Below are positions 26,878 through 36,421 of a stretch of 64,000 nt of DNA, piece by piece. The notes under the pieces are model-generated. The model had not been told where the DNA came from. It did no database searches and worked only from the letters and a program-made list of their open reading frames with translations. Both the position numbers and the translations under genes were made by a program. How positions within the stretch are numbered: position 1 is the stretch's first letter; each line of letters opens with the position of its first letter. Source of the stretch: Geodermatophilus poikilotrophus (lineage in GTDB: Bacteria > Actinomycetota > Actinomycetes > Mycobacteriales > Geodermatophilaceae); assembly GCF_900111455.1 (NCBI RefSeq), contig NZ_FOIE01000005.1, positions 1 through 64,000 on the forward strand. The letters are read 5' to 3'.

Positions 26878-28874
26878 TCGGACACCTGCCCACGGGCGCT
26901 CTCACCGGTGTGCCCGCCGTCGGCGTGACAGGCCGGTGTCGAGCGCGGCATGTCCAGGGCCGGGTTGCCGTCGAAGAAGCTCACCGGCTTGAGGTGGAAG
27001 CCGGCGTAGGTCACGGGCATGACCGGCCAGTCCTCGGGGCGCACCACGTGGTGGGCGCCGAAGGAGTACCAGACGACGACGTCCTGGTCGTCGAGCGATC
27101 GGTCGGCCTTCACGAACTCGGGGAGGCCGCCGGCGTTCTGACTCTGGTTGGGGTAGTCCCCGGCCGCGTAGCGCTCCTGCGGGTCGTACTGCGTCACCCA
27201 GAGGTGCTTGTAGGCGAACTGCGCCCGGCTCCAGGCCTGCGAGCCCTCCTGCTGGAGGGGCAGCACGTTCTCCCCCGGCACGAGCTTGTACCCCGCCGGC
27301 TGCCCCAGCTCGTTGACCGAGGAGGGGTTGACGATCTGCCACGTGCGGGCGACGAAGGGGTCGATCAGCCGCTGCGCCTCGCTCTCCCGCGCCAGGAGCG
27401 TCTTCTGGGTGACCCAGGCGTTGCCGTAGGGGTTGTCCGGGCCGGGTGGTAGGGCGGCGGCGTCGACCTCGTAGACGGAGTTGCGCTCGCCGTCGACCTG
27501 CATGTCCAGCCGGACGTTGAAGAAGTGCTGGTGATGGGGGCCGTACAGGCCGGGGGCGACGAGAGTGCCGAAGCGTGGCTGCTCGCCGACCGGCACCGCA
27601 CCGGTCGAGATGACGCCTGTCAGCTTGACCTCGTACTGGATCGAGCCGTCGGTGTAGAGGTACCAGAAGAAGCCGTACTCGTAGTTGCCGACGGTGGCGA
27701 AGCAGGAGATGACCAGCCGGCGGGAGCGACGGACCTCCATCTTCTCGGTACGGAAGTCGGTGTGCTTCCAGCCGACGCCGTAGTCCTCCTCGTGCATGCA
27801 GATGGCGTTGGCGATGGTGAGCGGCTGACCGTCCTGGTCGTTGGCGACCACGTCGAAGTAGTGGATCTCGCCCAGACAGTCGCACCCGAGCTGCAGCGGG
27901 TTGAGCAGCAGCCCGACCCCGTACTCGCCCTCGTCGAAGACGTTCTTGATCCGGTGGGTCGGCGCCGGGTCCGCATAGGGGATGTACATCTCCGCCAACG
28001 ACGCCCGGTAGACGACCGGGCGCAGACGCCCGCGGTCCTCGTAGCCGATCTGGTGCAGGACCAGCCCCTCGCGCGGGGTGTAGCCGACCCGCAGCCGCCA
28101 CTTCTGCCAGCTCACCTGATGGCCGTCGACGGTGAAGCTCGGGCCCTCGGGCTGGGTGATCTCGATCGGCCGGACGTCGTCCCGGATCGCCGTGTGGGCC
28201 GGCCGGTTGTCGTCGTCGAACATCAGCTCCGGTACGTAGTTGCCGGCCCTCTCCGGGAGCGGCACGACCCCGTGGTCACGGACGTCGATGACCTCCATCT
28301 TGTCCAGGTCGACGAGCACGACCAGCCCCTCGACGGGCCGGGCGTAGCCGTTGTCGTCCTCCCGGGTCCGGACGAACGTCAGGGGCCGTATGAGGCGGCG
28401 GCCGAGCGGGTCCTCGATGTCGTAGCCGGCGGCCCAGGGGTCGATCATGGCCAGCGAGAAGTCGGTCACCCCGCGCTTGCGCATGGCCTCCTGCCAGCGC
28501 GGGTCGGCCCGGGTGATCTCCTCGGTGCTGAAGAACTCCTCCAGCATCACGCCGGGCTGCACGCCCTCTACGACCTCCCAGGACGTCACCACCCCGGACG
28601 TCAAGGACACCGCGGCCTCGATCGTCTGCTGGTGCCCACGGTCGTAGAGCACGGCGAAGGCCACCCGCTCCGGCGGCTCGGCCCCCCGCATGTCGTGGGC
28701 GAGCACCTCGCGCTTGTCCGGTTCCTGCAGCGCGATGGAGACGAAGCGGATCCGGGGGTCCTGCCCGCGCTGGTCGCGGATGATGGCCGACGCCCGGGCG
28801 ATCTCGTCCGCGTCGAGCGGCTCGAGGGGGTGCCGGCCGGTCGTGGTGGTGGGCTGGGGCAGCTGGATGACCAC
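26874..28874 (-). CDS. Copper-containing primary amine oxidase (topaquinone enzyme)
   Basis: A 666-residue homodimeric oxidase that converts primary amines to aldehydes with H2O2 and ammonia. The TPQ precursor is Tyr398 in GNYEYG; the catalytic base Asp is in KNVFDEGEYGVG; copper ligands include the HQH of HHQHFFNVRLDM plus a later His. The length matches Arthrobacter-type enzymes. No signal peptide is seen, so it is cytosolic. GTG 28874 has GGAGGAGA 5 bases upstream; the frame upstream of it is non-coding. The substrate (phenethylamine, tyramine or histamine) is undecided. A CRP-like site lies 70 bases upstream. Confidence 0.95.
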   Translation of the reverse strand: MVIQLPQPTTTTGRHPLEPLDADEIARASAIIRDQRGQDPRIRFVSIALQEPDKREVLAHDMRGAEPPERVAFAVLYDRGHQQTIEAAVSLTSGVVTSWEVVEGVQPGVMLEEFFSTEEITRADPRWQEAMRKRGVTDFSLAMIDPWAAGYDIEDPLGRRLIRPLTFVRTREDDNGYARPVEGLVVLVDLDKMEVIDVRDHGVVPLPERAGNYVPELMFDDDNRPAHTAIRDDVRPIEITQPEGPSFTVDGHQVSWQKWRLRVGYTPREGLVLHQIGYEDRGRLRPVVYRASLAEMYIPYADPAPTHRIKNVFDEGEYGVGLLLNPLQLGCDCLGEIHYFDVVANDQDGQPLTIANAICMHEEDYGVGWKHTDFRTEKMEVRRSRRLVISCFATVGNYEYGFFWYLYTDGSIQYEVKLTGVISTGAVPVGEQPRFGTLVAPGLYGPHHQHFFNVRLDMQVDGERNSVYEVDAAALPPGPDNPYGNAWVTQKTLLARESEAQRLIDPFVARTWQIVNPSSVNELGQPAGYKLVPGENVLPLQQEGSQAWSRAQFAYKHLWVTQYDPQERYAAGDYPNQSQNAGGLPEFVKADRSLDDQDVVVWYSFGAHHVVRPEDWPVMPVTYAGFHLKPVSFFDGNPALDMPRSTPACHADGGHTGESARGQVSE

Positions 28875-28943
28875 AGGTCTCCTCCGGGGAGTGCCCGGAC
28901 GGGAGGGCCCGGAGCAGGTCGGTGAAGCCCGGACCGTAGAAGG

Positions 28944-28959
28944 AGTGACACAGGTCACA
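28944..28959 (-). promoter_or_regulatory. CRP/GlxR-type operator upstream of the amine oxidase operon
   Basis: On the minus strand the sequence is TGTGA-N6-TCACT, nine of ten half-site bases of the CRP/GlxR consensus TGTGA-N6-TCACA. It is centred about 77 bases before the amine oxidase GTG, within the 113-base gap after rsmI. This suggests cAMP/catabolite control of amine use (inference). Confidence 0.55.
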
Positions 28960-28987
28960 CAAGGACCGGCCTCCCGGCCGATCCGGG

Positions 28988-29857
28988 CTAGGACCCCCCG
29001 CTCGCTGCCTGCTCGCCGCCCTTCGCGGCGACGACGGCGTCGTAGACGGTGCGGCGCGGCAGCCCGGTGCGGACGACGACGGCGCGGATGGCGTCCTTGC
29101 GGGTGGCGCCCGCGGCCTCCTCCGCGGCGACCTCCGCCGCCAGTTCGGACGGCGAGAGCGATGCTGGGGCCACCGGTGCGCCGCCCACGACCAGGGTGAT
29201 CTCCCCGCGCACGCCGTCGGCAGCCCACGACGCCAGCTCGGTGAGCGTCCCGCGGCGGACCTCCTCGTGCGTCTTCGTCAGCTCCCGGCAGACGGCGGCC
29301 GGGCGGCCCTCGCCCATCGCCGCCGCGGCATCGGTGAGCACGTCGGCCAGCCGGTGCGGCGACTCGAAGAACACCATCGTGCGGCGCTCGTCGGCCAGCC
29401 CGGCCAGCCTCGACCGGCGCTCCCCCGCCTTGCGCGGGAGGAAGCCCTCGAAGCAGAAGCGGTCGACCGGCAGGCCGGACACCGCCAGCGCGGTGATCAC
29501 CGCCGACGGCCCGGGCACCGAGGTCACCTCGACGCCGGCGTCGATCGCCGCGCGCACGAGCGTGTAGCCGGGGTCGGAGACGGAGGGCATCCCGGCGTCG
29601 GTGAGCAGCAGCACGGTCCTCCCCTGGTCGAGCGCGGTCAGCAGGCCGGGCAGCCGGGAGCGCTCGACCGACTCGTGGAAGGTCACCACCCGGCCGGTCA
29701 GCTGCACCTCGAGGTCGGCGGCGAGGCGGTGCAGCCGGCGGGTGTCCTCCACGGCGAGCACGTCCGCGGTCGCCATCGCCGTGCGCAGCCGCGGGCCGAC
29801 GTCGCCGGGCTGACCGAGCGGAGCGCCACCGAGCACGAGCCGTCCGACCACGTGCAC
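28988..29857 (-). CDS. rsmI: 16S rRNA (cytidine1402-2'-O)-methyltransferase
   Basis: A 289-residue tetrapyrrole-methylase-fold enzyme acting on the ribosomal decoding site. Family motifs: LGGAPLGQPGD at the N-terminus (usually LxATPIGNLxD), VLAVEDTRRL, LLLTDAGMPSVSDPG, VPGPSAVITALAVSGLP and FFESPHRL. It is divergent from pmt, the same pairing as in mycobacteria. Start GTG 29857, with GTG 29851 as a close alternative. Confidence 0.94.
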   Translation of the reverse strand: MHVVGRLVLGGAPLGQPGDVGPRLRTAMATADVLAVEDTRRLHRLAADLEVQLTGRVVTFHESVERSRLPGLLTALDQGRTVLLLTDAGMPSVSDPGYTLVRAAIDAGVEVTSVPGPSAVITALAVSGLPVDRFCFEGFLPRKAGERRSRLAGLADERRTMVFFESPHRLADVLTDAAAAMGEGRPAAVCRELTKTHEEVRRGTLTELASWAADGVRGEITLVVGGAPVAPASLSPSELAAEVAAEEAAGATRKDAIRAVVVRTGLPRRTVYDAVVAAKGGEQAASGGS

Positions 29858-29887
29858 GAGCCTGTCACGACGACCGCCGCAGGGCCG

Positions 29888-29950
29888 CCTGCGGGGGCTG
29901 CCCCCTGCAGGGTCCCGCCGCGGGCTCGCGAGTGGCGGGGGCAGAGGGCG
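29888..29950. repeat. Palindromic intergenic repeat, family 2 (rsmI-pmt gap)
   Basis: CCCCTGCAGGGTCCCGCC is followed by GGGCTCGCGAG and GGCGGGGG. The same order (CTGCAGG, TCCCGCC, GAGCCCGCGAG, GGTGGGG) is found at 56399-56452. It shares the CTGCAGG end with the MITE-like family. Confidence 0.5.
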
Positions 29951-29997
29951 TTCCTGCGAGCGCCGGGGGCCGTCGGCCCGGTCACTACCCTGGCCGC

Positions 29998-31512
29998 ATG
30001 GCGGTCCTGGCTCCCGAGCGCACGGACCGGGAGCCCGGCGGGGTTCGGACCCGCCGCCGGCCGCTCCCCCGGCCGCGCCGCGACACCACTCCGCCGCTGC
30101 CCGCCGACCGGGTCCTCGCGTGGGTGCTCACCGCGCTGCTGGGCCTGGGCGCCTTCGCCGTCCGGCTGTGGCACATCGACTACCCGTCGGACCTGCTCTT
30201 CGACGAGGCGTACTACCCGCCGCAGGCGCGCGAGCTGCTCGAGTGGGGCCACGAGTACAACCGCGGCTACACGTTCATCGTCCACCCGCCGCTGGGCAAG
30301 TGGCTGATCGCCGGCGGCATCGGGCTGTTCGGCTACGACTCCTTCGGCTGGCGGTTCCCCTCCGCGGTCGCCGGGAGCACCGCGGTCGTCGTCCTGGCCC
30401 GGCTGACCCGGCGGCTGACCGGATCGACGCTGCTCGGCCTGGTCGCCGGGCTGCTGCTCGCGCTCGACGGCCTCGCCTTCACCCTGTCGCGGATCGGCCT
30501 CCTCGACGTCTTCCTGCAGGTGTTCGTGCTCTCCGCGGTGGCCTGCCTGGTCGTCGACCGGGACCGGGTGCGCGAACGCGTCCGGGCCGGCACGACGACG
30601 GCCACCGGCTTCGCGCTCGGCCCGCGGGGGTGGCGGCTGGCCGCCGGGTTCCTGTTCGGCTGCGCCTGCGCGGTGAAGTGGAGCGGGGTCTACTTCCTCG
30701 CCGCCTTCGCGGTGCTGAGCCTGTTCTGGGACCGCGCCGCCTGGCGCGGGGCCGGCGTCCCCCGCCCGACCCCGACCGCTGCGCGGCGCGGGCTGCCCGG
30801 CGCGCTGTGGGCGCTGGCCGCCGTGCCGGTGCTCACCTACGTCGCGAGCTTCACCGGCTGGTTCCTCGGCGAGACCTCGCAGGGCAAGGGGTGGGCGCAG
30901 CAGAACCCGGAGACGGCGTTCCCGTGGGTGCCCGACGCGCTGCGCTCGCTGTGGCACCAGCACGCCGAGTGGCTGACCTTCCACAACGGGCTGTCCACGC
31001 CGCACCCGTGGGAGTCCGGGCCGTGGAGCTGGCTGGTCAATGGCCGGCCGATCCTGCTGTGGAACCCGCAGGGCCTCACCGACGCCGCCGGCGACCAGGT
31101 CATCCGCTACATCCTCATGGTCGGGACGCCGACCCTCTGGTTCGCCTTCGCGCCCGCGCTGGGATGGGTGGCCTGGCGCCTGGTCGCCCGCCGCGACCCC
31201 GCCGCGCTGCTCGTCGCCGTCGCGGTCGCCGCCGGCTGGGGCACGTGGTTCCTCAACCCCGAGCGCACGATGTTCGCCTTCTACACCGCGCCGGTGCTGC
31301 CGTTCTTCGTGCTCGCCGTCGTCCTGGTGCTGCAGGACGTCCTGGGCCGGCCCGGAGCCTCGCGGCTGCGCCGGCAGGTCGGGCTGGGCGTCGTGGCGCT
31401 CTACGTCGGCGTGGTGGCGGCGACCTTCGTCCACTTCCTCCCCGTGCTCACCGGGGAGCCGCTCTCGCACGCCGAGTGGCTCGCCCGCATGTGGTTCCCG
31501 TCCTGGTTCTGA
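29998..31512 (+). CDS. pmt: Protein O-mannosyltransferase (PMT family)
   Basis: A 504-residue membrane glycosyltransferase (GT39) that moves mannose from a polyprenyl carrier to Ser/Thr of secreted proteins. The acidic catalytic motif is in LLFDEAYYPPQARELL (early DE, about residue 70); further marks are HPPLGKWLI, VKWSGVYFL and about ten membrane segments. It ends WFPSWF. ATG 29998 was chosen from the family start. The Thr/Pro-rich secreted proteins encoded nearby are plausible substrates (inference). Confidence 0.94.
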   Translation: MAVLAPERTDREPGGVRTRRRPLPRPRRDTTPPLPADRVLAWVLTALLGLGAFAVRLWHIDYPSDLLFDEAYYPPQARELLEWGHEYNRGYTFIVHPPLGKWLIAGGIGLFGYDSFGWRFPSAVAGSTAVVVLARLTRRLTGSTLLGLVAGLLLALDGLAFTLSRIGLLDVFLQVFVLSAVACLVVDRDRVRERVRAGTTTATGFALGPRGWRLAAGFLFGCACAVKWSGVYFLAAFAVLSLFWDRAAWRGAGVPRPTPTAARRGLPGALWALAAVPVLTYVASFTGWFLGETSQGKGWAQQNPETAFPWVPDALRSLWHQHAEWLTFHNGLSTPHPWESGPWSWLVNGRPILLWNPQGLTDAAGDQVIRYILMVGTPTLWFAFAPALGWVAWRLVARRDPAALLVAVAVAAGWGTWFLNPERTMFAFYTAPVLPFFVLAVVLVLQDVLGRPGASRLRRQVGLGVVALYVGVVAATFVHFLPVLTGEPLSHAEWLARMWFPSWF

Positions 31513-31527
31513 CCCCGGAGGCCCTCG

Positions 31528-32310
31528 ATGACCGACCAGCCGGTGCGCACCGAGGCGGACGGCGACGTCTGGCGGGTGACCCTCGACTCGGCGCGGACCG
31601 GCAACGCCGTGGACCCGGCGATGGCCGCGGCGCTCGGCGAGGCGTTGCGGGCCCGACCGCCGCGGACCCGGGCGGTGCTGCTGCTGGCCGAGGGCGAGCG
31701 CTTCTGCGTCGGCGGCGACGTGCGCGGCTTCGCGACGGCGGCGGACCCGGGCGCCGAGGTGGGGCGGCTGGCCGCCGGCTGGCACGAGGTCGTGCGGGCC
31801 CTGCTGGCCGCCCCGGTACCGGTCGTCGCCGGCGTGCACGGCGCGGTCGCCGGTGCCGGTGTCGGACTGCTGGGCGCCTGCGACGTCGTCGTCTGCGCCC
31901 GCTCGACCAGGATCCGGCCCGCCTGCGCCGCCATCGGCTTCTCCCCCGACGGCGGCACCTCCTGGACCCTGGCGCACGCGCTGGGCCCGGCCCGCGCCCT
32001 GGACCTGGCGCTGACCGACGGCACGCTGGACGCCGCGGAGGCGCACGCCTGCGGCCTGGTCGCCCGGGTGGTGGCGGACGACGAGCTGCGCGCGGCCGCC
32101 ACCGAGCTCGCGCACGCGCTGGCGGCCGGGCCGGTGCGGGCGGTGGTGCGCACCCGGGCGCTCGTCCGCGGCGCCGTCGTGCGGACGCTCGACCAGCAGC
32201 TGGACGACGAGGCGCGGCTGATCGCGGAGTCCGCGGCCGACCCGGAGGGGCGGGAGGGCGTGCGCGCCTTCGTCGAGAAACGCCGGCCGGACTTCCGCAC
32301 CGGCCGCTGA
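31528..32310 (+). CDS. Enoyl-CoA hydratase/isomerase family protein
   Basis: A 260-residue crotonase-fold enzyme. Oxyanion-hole segments are seen at FCVGGDVRGFA and at HGAVAGAGVGLLGACDVVV; the active-site loop is FSPDGGTSW, of the PaaG/isomerase type with Asp where many hydratases have Glu. It follows pmt by 15 bases and may be co-transcribed. It acts on an acyl-CoA; which reaction is not clear. Confidence 0.87.
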   Translation: MTDQPVRTEADGDVWRVTLDSARTGNAVDPAMAAALGEALRARPPRTRAVLLLAEGERFCVGGDVRGFATAADPGAEVGRLAAGWHEVVRALLAAPVPVVAGVHGAVAGAGVGLLGACDVVVCARSTRIRPACAAIGFSPDGGTSWTLAHALGPARALDLALTDGTLDAAEAHACGLVARVVADDELRAAATELAHALAAGPVRAVVRTRALVRGAVVRTLDQQLDDEARLIAESAADPEGREGVRAFVEKRRPDFRTGR

Positions 32311-32327
32311 GCGCTCCGCGGCGCCGG

Positions 32328-33434
32328 TCAGCAGGACGGGGTCAGCGTGGTGGTCTGCTCGGTGGACACCCACGTGCCGTCATGGGTCCAGACCCGGTAG
32401 GTGTAGGTCGTGCCGTTCACCAGGCCCGTGTCGGTGAAGGTCGTCGTCCCCATCGGCACCGTGCTGCTCCCCTGGACCGTCCCGTTCACCAACCGCCGGC
32501 CCTGGTAGCCGTCGGCCCAGGAGCTCGGGCTGGCGGTCCAGGTCAGGATGGCGGCGGGCTGCTGGGGAGCGGGACGCAGGGCGAGGGTCTGCCCGATCCA
32601 CTCGGCCTGGAAGTTGCTCGACGAGGCCGAGCTGCGCACCGGCGTCGCACCGGGCCCGGCGAAGGACACGTCACCCGCCGAGACACCCTGGATGGAGGTG
32701 CCGGTCCCGGAGAGCAGCCGCCACCGTTCTGCGGTGCCCCCGGGCGCGGGGAGCTGCTCCTGGCGCTTCGTGGTGACGTGCACGAGCACCGTGTTCGCGA
32801 CCGTGGTGGTCACCGAGGGAACCGTCGTGGTCTCGGAGGAGCCGGTCATCGCGTGGTGCGCGTCCACCGGGGACGTGGTGCGCACGCCCCTGTACGCGGC
32901 GATGCCGCCCGCCGTGTCGACCGAGGCCGCGAGCTGGAAGGTCGCGGTCGCGGGTTCGGTGGCACTCGCCACTCGCCAGAAGAGGGCTGACGTCACCTGG
33001 GGGGTGCCGTTGACCTGGTTGACCTGGTTCACGCTGTCACGGCGGACGAGGTTCCACCCGGTCGGTGGTGGGGTGAGCGTCGCAGGGCCACCCCAGTTGC
33101 TCACCTGGGCCACGAGGAGGTCCCCGGCGCGGGTCTCGGGAGGGGTCTGCAGGGTGAGCGACCCCGAGCCCCTCGCCGACGTCGCGCCCTGGAACTCGAT
33201 GGTGCTCGACGCGCAGCTCGTCGTCGCCGTCAGGCCGGAGGGTGGCTGCAGCTGATCGGCGGCCAGGGTGTTGGCGGGGTTGGCCGTCGTGGACGTGAAG
33301 ACCGCGGACGCCGGCGGCAGCGCCAGCACGGCGACCACGAGTGCCAGCACGGCGACGAGCGGCGCCAGGGCAGCGACCGGACCCACCAGGCGGGCTCCGG
33401 GAGCCCGCCGGCGGCGCCGGTGCGGCTCGTCCAT
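32328..33434 (-). CDS. Secreted surface protein with SipW-type N-terminus, PKD-protein module and FN3-like end
   Basis: A 368-residue protein, last gene of the fibre-like locus. A basic leader and long hydrophobic segment (about 17-42) end in PPASAVFTSTTANPAN, the cleavage-site style of SipW substrates. Residues about 70-285 match the ~200-residue module repeated three times in the protein at 1407-5456 (GDLLVAQV, EPATATF, LALRPAP). The last 75 residues resemble a fibronectin type III domain and end in Cys. I infer a role as a surface or fibre-associated adhesin. ATG 33434 was chosen because GGAAG lies just upstream and the signal sequence begins there. Confidence 0.75.
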   Translation of the reverse strand: MDEPHRRRRRAPGARLVGPVAALAPLVAVLALVVAVLALPPASAVFTSTTANPANTLAADQLQPPSGLTATTSCASSTIEFQGATSARGSGSLTLQTPPETRAGDLLVAQVSNWGGPATLTPPPTGWNLVRRDSVNQVNQVNGTPQVTSALFWRVASATEPATATFQLAASVDTAGGIAAYRGVRTTSPVDAHHAMTGSSETTTVPSVTTTVANTVLVHVTTKRQEQLPAPGGTAERWRLLSGTGTSIQGVSAGDVSFAGPGATPVRSSASSSNFQAEWIGQTLALRPAPQQPAAILTWTASPSSWADGYQGRRLVNGTVQGSSTVPMGTTTFTDTGLVNGTTYTYRVWTHDGTWVSTEQTTTLTPSC

Positions 33435-33573
33435 CGTCTTCCATCCCTCCGTCCCCGTCCCGCGCGTCCGCGGGGTGCTCGGTCCAGGCATCGGCACGGG
33501 CCCGTTCAGGATTGAGCCGTCCACCCCCCGAGCACGCCGGTCCACCCCGGAGGAGGGAGCGCCAGGGCCTCGA

Positions 33574-35235
33574 TCAGAGGGCCGCGTGCACCCTGGCGGG
33601 CACCGGCGGGAGGGGGATCCGCGTGACGGTCGCCTCGTCGACGGCGACGCCGCTGACCGGTCCCTCCACGCCCGCCATGTGGGCCTGGTCCCGCCCGCCG
33701 GCCTTGGCGGCGTACAGCGCGGTGTCCGCCGCGGCGAGGAGTTCCGCGGCAGGGAGGCCGGCCCCGTGCTGGCAGGCGATGCCCAGGCTCGCCGTGATCG
33801 GTCTCGGTGCCTCCACCTCCCGGAGGACCGTGCGCAGCCGGCGCGCGACCGCGACGGCGTCGTCCGCCGTGGCGCCGGGCAGGACCAGCGCGAACTCCTC
33901 ACCGCCGTAGCGCGCGGCGACGTCGCCGGGCCGCACGCAGGCCCGCAGGGCTGCACCGACGCCCCGCAGGACGTCGTCGCCGGCCTGGTGGCCGTAGGTG
34001 TCGTTGAGCTTCTTGAAGTGGTCGAGGTCGATGATCAGGACCGACAGCGGCGCACCGCTGCGGGCGGCGACCGCCAGCTCCCGGTCGAACGCGGCATCGA
34101 AGGCCCGGCGGTTGGCCACCCCGGTGAGGCCGTCGGTGAGCGCGCTGGCCTGCAGGTGCTCCAGCAGCGCGACGCGGGCGAACGCCGTCGCGGCGTGCGC
34201 GACCGCCTGTTCGGCGACACCGACCCGGCGTCGCTCGATGCGCGAGCCGCTGCGCGCGTCGTCCTGGAAGGTCAGGACACCGCTGCCGCCGCCGTCCAGG
34301 CCGAACGGGACGGCGACCACCCGCCGGGCGCCCTCGAGCACCTCGTCCACCCACGGGTCGGGGCCCTTCACGGCCGCCAGGAGCGTGCTGCCCCGGTCGA
34401 CCGCTGCAGCGAGCAGCGACCCCGGCAGCGCAGCGCCGACCGCCCGCAGTGGCTCGGCGTCCTGCTCCCGGTGCTTGCGGACGGCCAGGTCGACCGCCGG
34501 CACCGCGCTGCCCTCGGGTACGTGGCAGTGCACCGCGGCCAGGGGGGAGTCGGCGGCGTCGACGGTGAAGTCGAGCAGCGCCTCGGCCACCTTGGCGCCG
34601 GTGTCCGCCTCGTGCAGGGCGCCCGCCAGCCGGCGCAGCGCCTCCTCGTCGTAGCGACGGCGACGCAGCTCGCGCTCGTTCACCGCACCCAGGCCCGAGG
34701 TCATCATCGCGGTCACCCAGACGGCGACCAGGAACACCCCGTAGGGCAGGGGGTCGAAGCCCTGGACGGGGCCGTGTGCGGGCAGCAGGGCCGTGTCGAC
34801 CGCCTTGAGGACCGACATGACCACGAGGGAGTGCCACAGCGCGAGCTTCAGACCGGTGCGGAACGACCCCAGCAGCGTGACGCAGATGACGTGCAGGACG
34901 ATCACGTACACCACCGGTCCGGTGATGCCCCCGGCGACGTAGAGCGCCCATCCCAGGTGGACCGCGTCGAGGATGACCGGCACCGTGATCGCCGCCACCG
35001 CGAAACGTCGACCGAGCGCCGACAGCTTCTGCAGCACCAGCCCGACGGCCAGCAGGACGGCCCCCGGCACGGCGAGGGTCTCCACCGGTGGTGTCTCCGC
35101 CGTCCGGGTGATCGTCCACGCCGCGACAGGCAGCAGGACGACGACGCCGATGCGGACGGCGAGCAGCCACCGGAGGCGGTCGGCCAGGGGCAGGTTGTCC
35201 AGGGAACCCTGTGGGGACGCAGGCGTCTGGCTCAT
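33574..35235 (-). CDS. Membrane diguanylate cyclase (GGDEF) with GAF-like sensor
   Basis: A 553-residue protein. Six or so membrane segments fill residues 20-190, a GAF-like region follows (about 210-365), then the GGDEF domain. The active site is GGEEF at residues 444-448 with LIIDLDHFKKLNDTYGH upstream, so it should make c-di-GMP. An intact inhibitory RxxD (RPGD) lies five residues before GGEEF. Its ATG overlaps the stop of the anchored TasA-like gene (ATGA), directly linking the cyclase to the secreted-fibre genes. Confidence 0.93.
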   Translation of the reverse strand: MSQTPASPQGSLDNLPLADRLRWLLAVRIGVVVLLPVAAWTITRTAETPPVETLAVPGAVLLAVGLVLQKLSALGRRFAVAAITVPVILDAVHLGWALYVAGGITGPVVYVIVLHVICVTLLGSFRTGLKLALWHSLVVMSVLKAVDTALLPAHGPVQGFDPLPYGVFLVAVWVTAMMTSGLGAVNERELRRRRYDEEALRRLAGALHEADTGAKVAEALLDFTVDAADSPLAAVHCHVPEGSAVPAVDLAVRKHREQDAEPLRAVGAALPGSLLAAAVDRGSTLLAAVKGPDPWVDEVLEGARRVVAVPFGLDGGGSGVLTFQDDARSGSRIERRRVGVAEQAVAHAATAFARVALLEHLQASALTDGLTGVANRRAFDAAFDRELAVAARSGAPLSVLIIDLDHFKKLNDTYGHQAGDDVLRGVGAALRACVRPGDVAARYGGEEFALVLPGATADDAVAVARRLRTVLREVEAPRPITASLGIACQHGAGLPAAELLAAADTALYAAKAGGRDQAHMAGVEGPVSGVAVDEATVTRIPLPPVPARVHAAL

Positions 35236-36293
35236 GTGGGTGCCGTCCTCGGCAGCTCGGGGAAGTCTCGGAAGTCGTTCAGTTCCTGGTGGACGCGGGC
35301 CAGCGCCAGCTTCGGGTCCCGCCGGTCGAGCCGGCCCTGCACGGCCAGGAACCCCGCGGAGACGGCGACCAGCGCGAGCGGGAACTGACCGTCCTCGACG
35401 ACGGCGATCGCCGTCTCGCCCACCGCGGCGGCCACCTCGGCGACCGTCGTGGGGGACGCCTGCAACGGCGGCGCCTGGACGACGTCACCGTCCCCGCGTG
35501 GCTCGTTGCCACCCGGATCGGTGGCCGGCGGTGCCGGGGTCGGACTCGGCGTCTCGGGAGGGAGGACCGGCTCCGGCTGGGGCGCCGGGACCGTGCTGGG
35601 GAGCGGCGTCGGCGTGGGGGTCGGCGTCGGCGTCGGGGTCGGCGCGGGCGGTTCGGCTCTCGGCGGGGGTGGGGGCAGCGGCTCCGGGCTCGGGGCCGGT
35701 GTGGGGGTCGGCGCCGGGACCGGTTCGGGGACGGGCTCGAAGTCGAGGGCCCAGACGAAGGTGGCCGCGGCTCGCAGGCCCTGCGCCCGGTGGTCGTCGA
35801 GGACCGTGACGCTGATCCGGTAGGTCGTCGAGGCCGAGTCCCCGGGCCGCCAGCCCGTCGGGATCCCTGCGGCGGCCGTGCGCGGCAGCTGCGCCAGCGT
35901 CCCGCTCCACGCGGGTACGCCGGTGAAGGACGCACACCGCGCCGGGTCGCCGAGCGTCCCGCGCTCGACGGTGACGAGCAGGTGCGGGGCGAGGGCGTCC
36001 TCGGTGACCTGGGCGCTGAGCGTCACCTCACCGATCGACCGGGCGGACCCGGTCACCGCCAGCGCCACGCAGGCGGTCTCCGTGGCACCCGGGCGCAGGT
36101 CGGTGGAGGTGAACAACGCCGTGCCACCGCGGTCGTCGACCAGGCTGACCGCACTGGTGGTCGCGGCGGCAGGCTCGACCGGCAGGTCGACCGCCCCGGC
36201 CGCCAGGTGGGCGAGCAACGCGGCACCGACCAGCCAGGCGGCTCCCCGGGTGCTGAGCAGGCGCGGGGACGTGACGGGCGATGGTGGGCGCAC
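35232..36293 (-). CDS. TasA/camelysin-like protein with Pro-rich wall linker and C-terminal membrane anchor
   Basis: A 353-residue protein. A signal segment (about 17-33) precedes a beta-rich domain (about 40-190) with RPGATETACVALAVTGS, LAPHLLVTVERGT and CASFTG, matching at each point LKPGSTGSRCIRIDYTGS, LDPYLVMSIERGV and CSGFTP of the 229-residue protein at 37111. Residues about 193-275 are Pro/Thr-rich, including (PT)n. A C-terminal hydrophobic segment (about 305-325) is followed by a basic-acidic cytosolic tail. The layout fits a fibre anchor, comparable in role to Bacillus TapA (inference). GTG 36293 has GGGGAGA just upstream. Confidence 0.7.
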   Translation of the reverse strand: MRPPSPVTSPRLLSTRGAAWLVGAALLAHLAAGAVDLPVEPAAATTSAVSLVDDRGGTALFTSTDLRPGATETACVALAVTGSARSIGEVTLSAQVTEDALAPHLLVTVERGTLGDPARCASFTGVPAWSGTLAQLPRTAAAGIPTGWRPGDSASTTYRISVTVLDDHRAQGLRAAATFVWALDFEPVPEPVPAPTPTPAPSPEPLPPPPPRAEPPAPTPTPTPTPTPTPLPSTVPAPQPEPVLPPETPSPTPAPPATDPGGNEPRGDGDVVQAPPLQASPTTVAEVAAAVGETAIAVVEDGQFPLALVAVSAGFLAVQGRLDRRDPKLALARVHQELNDFRDFPELPRTAPT

Positions 36294-36421
36294 CGTCTCC
36301 CCCTCTCTCGGCGAGGCCGCGGTCCGGTCTCCGGAACCGCTCCGGCTAGCTCATGTCTTCGGCGGCGCGCGGCGGATGTTGAGCAGGGCGGGCGGCGGTC
36401 ACCACGCCGCGCCACCGGTCG

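Noticed and set aside
33435-33573. Possible c-di-GMP riboswitch upstream of the surface-protein gene next to the GGDEF gene.
   Set aside because: The GEMM core sequences are not visible in either strand of this gap.
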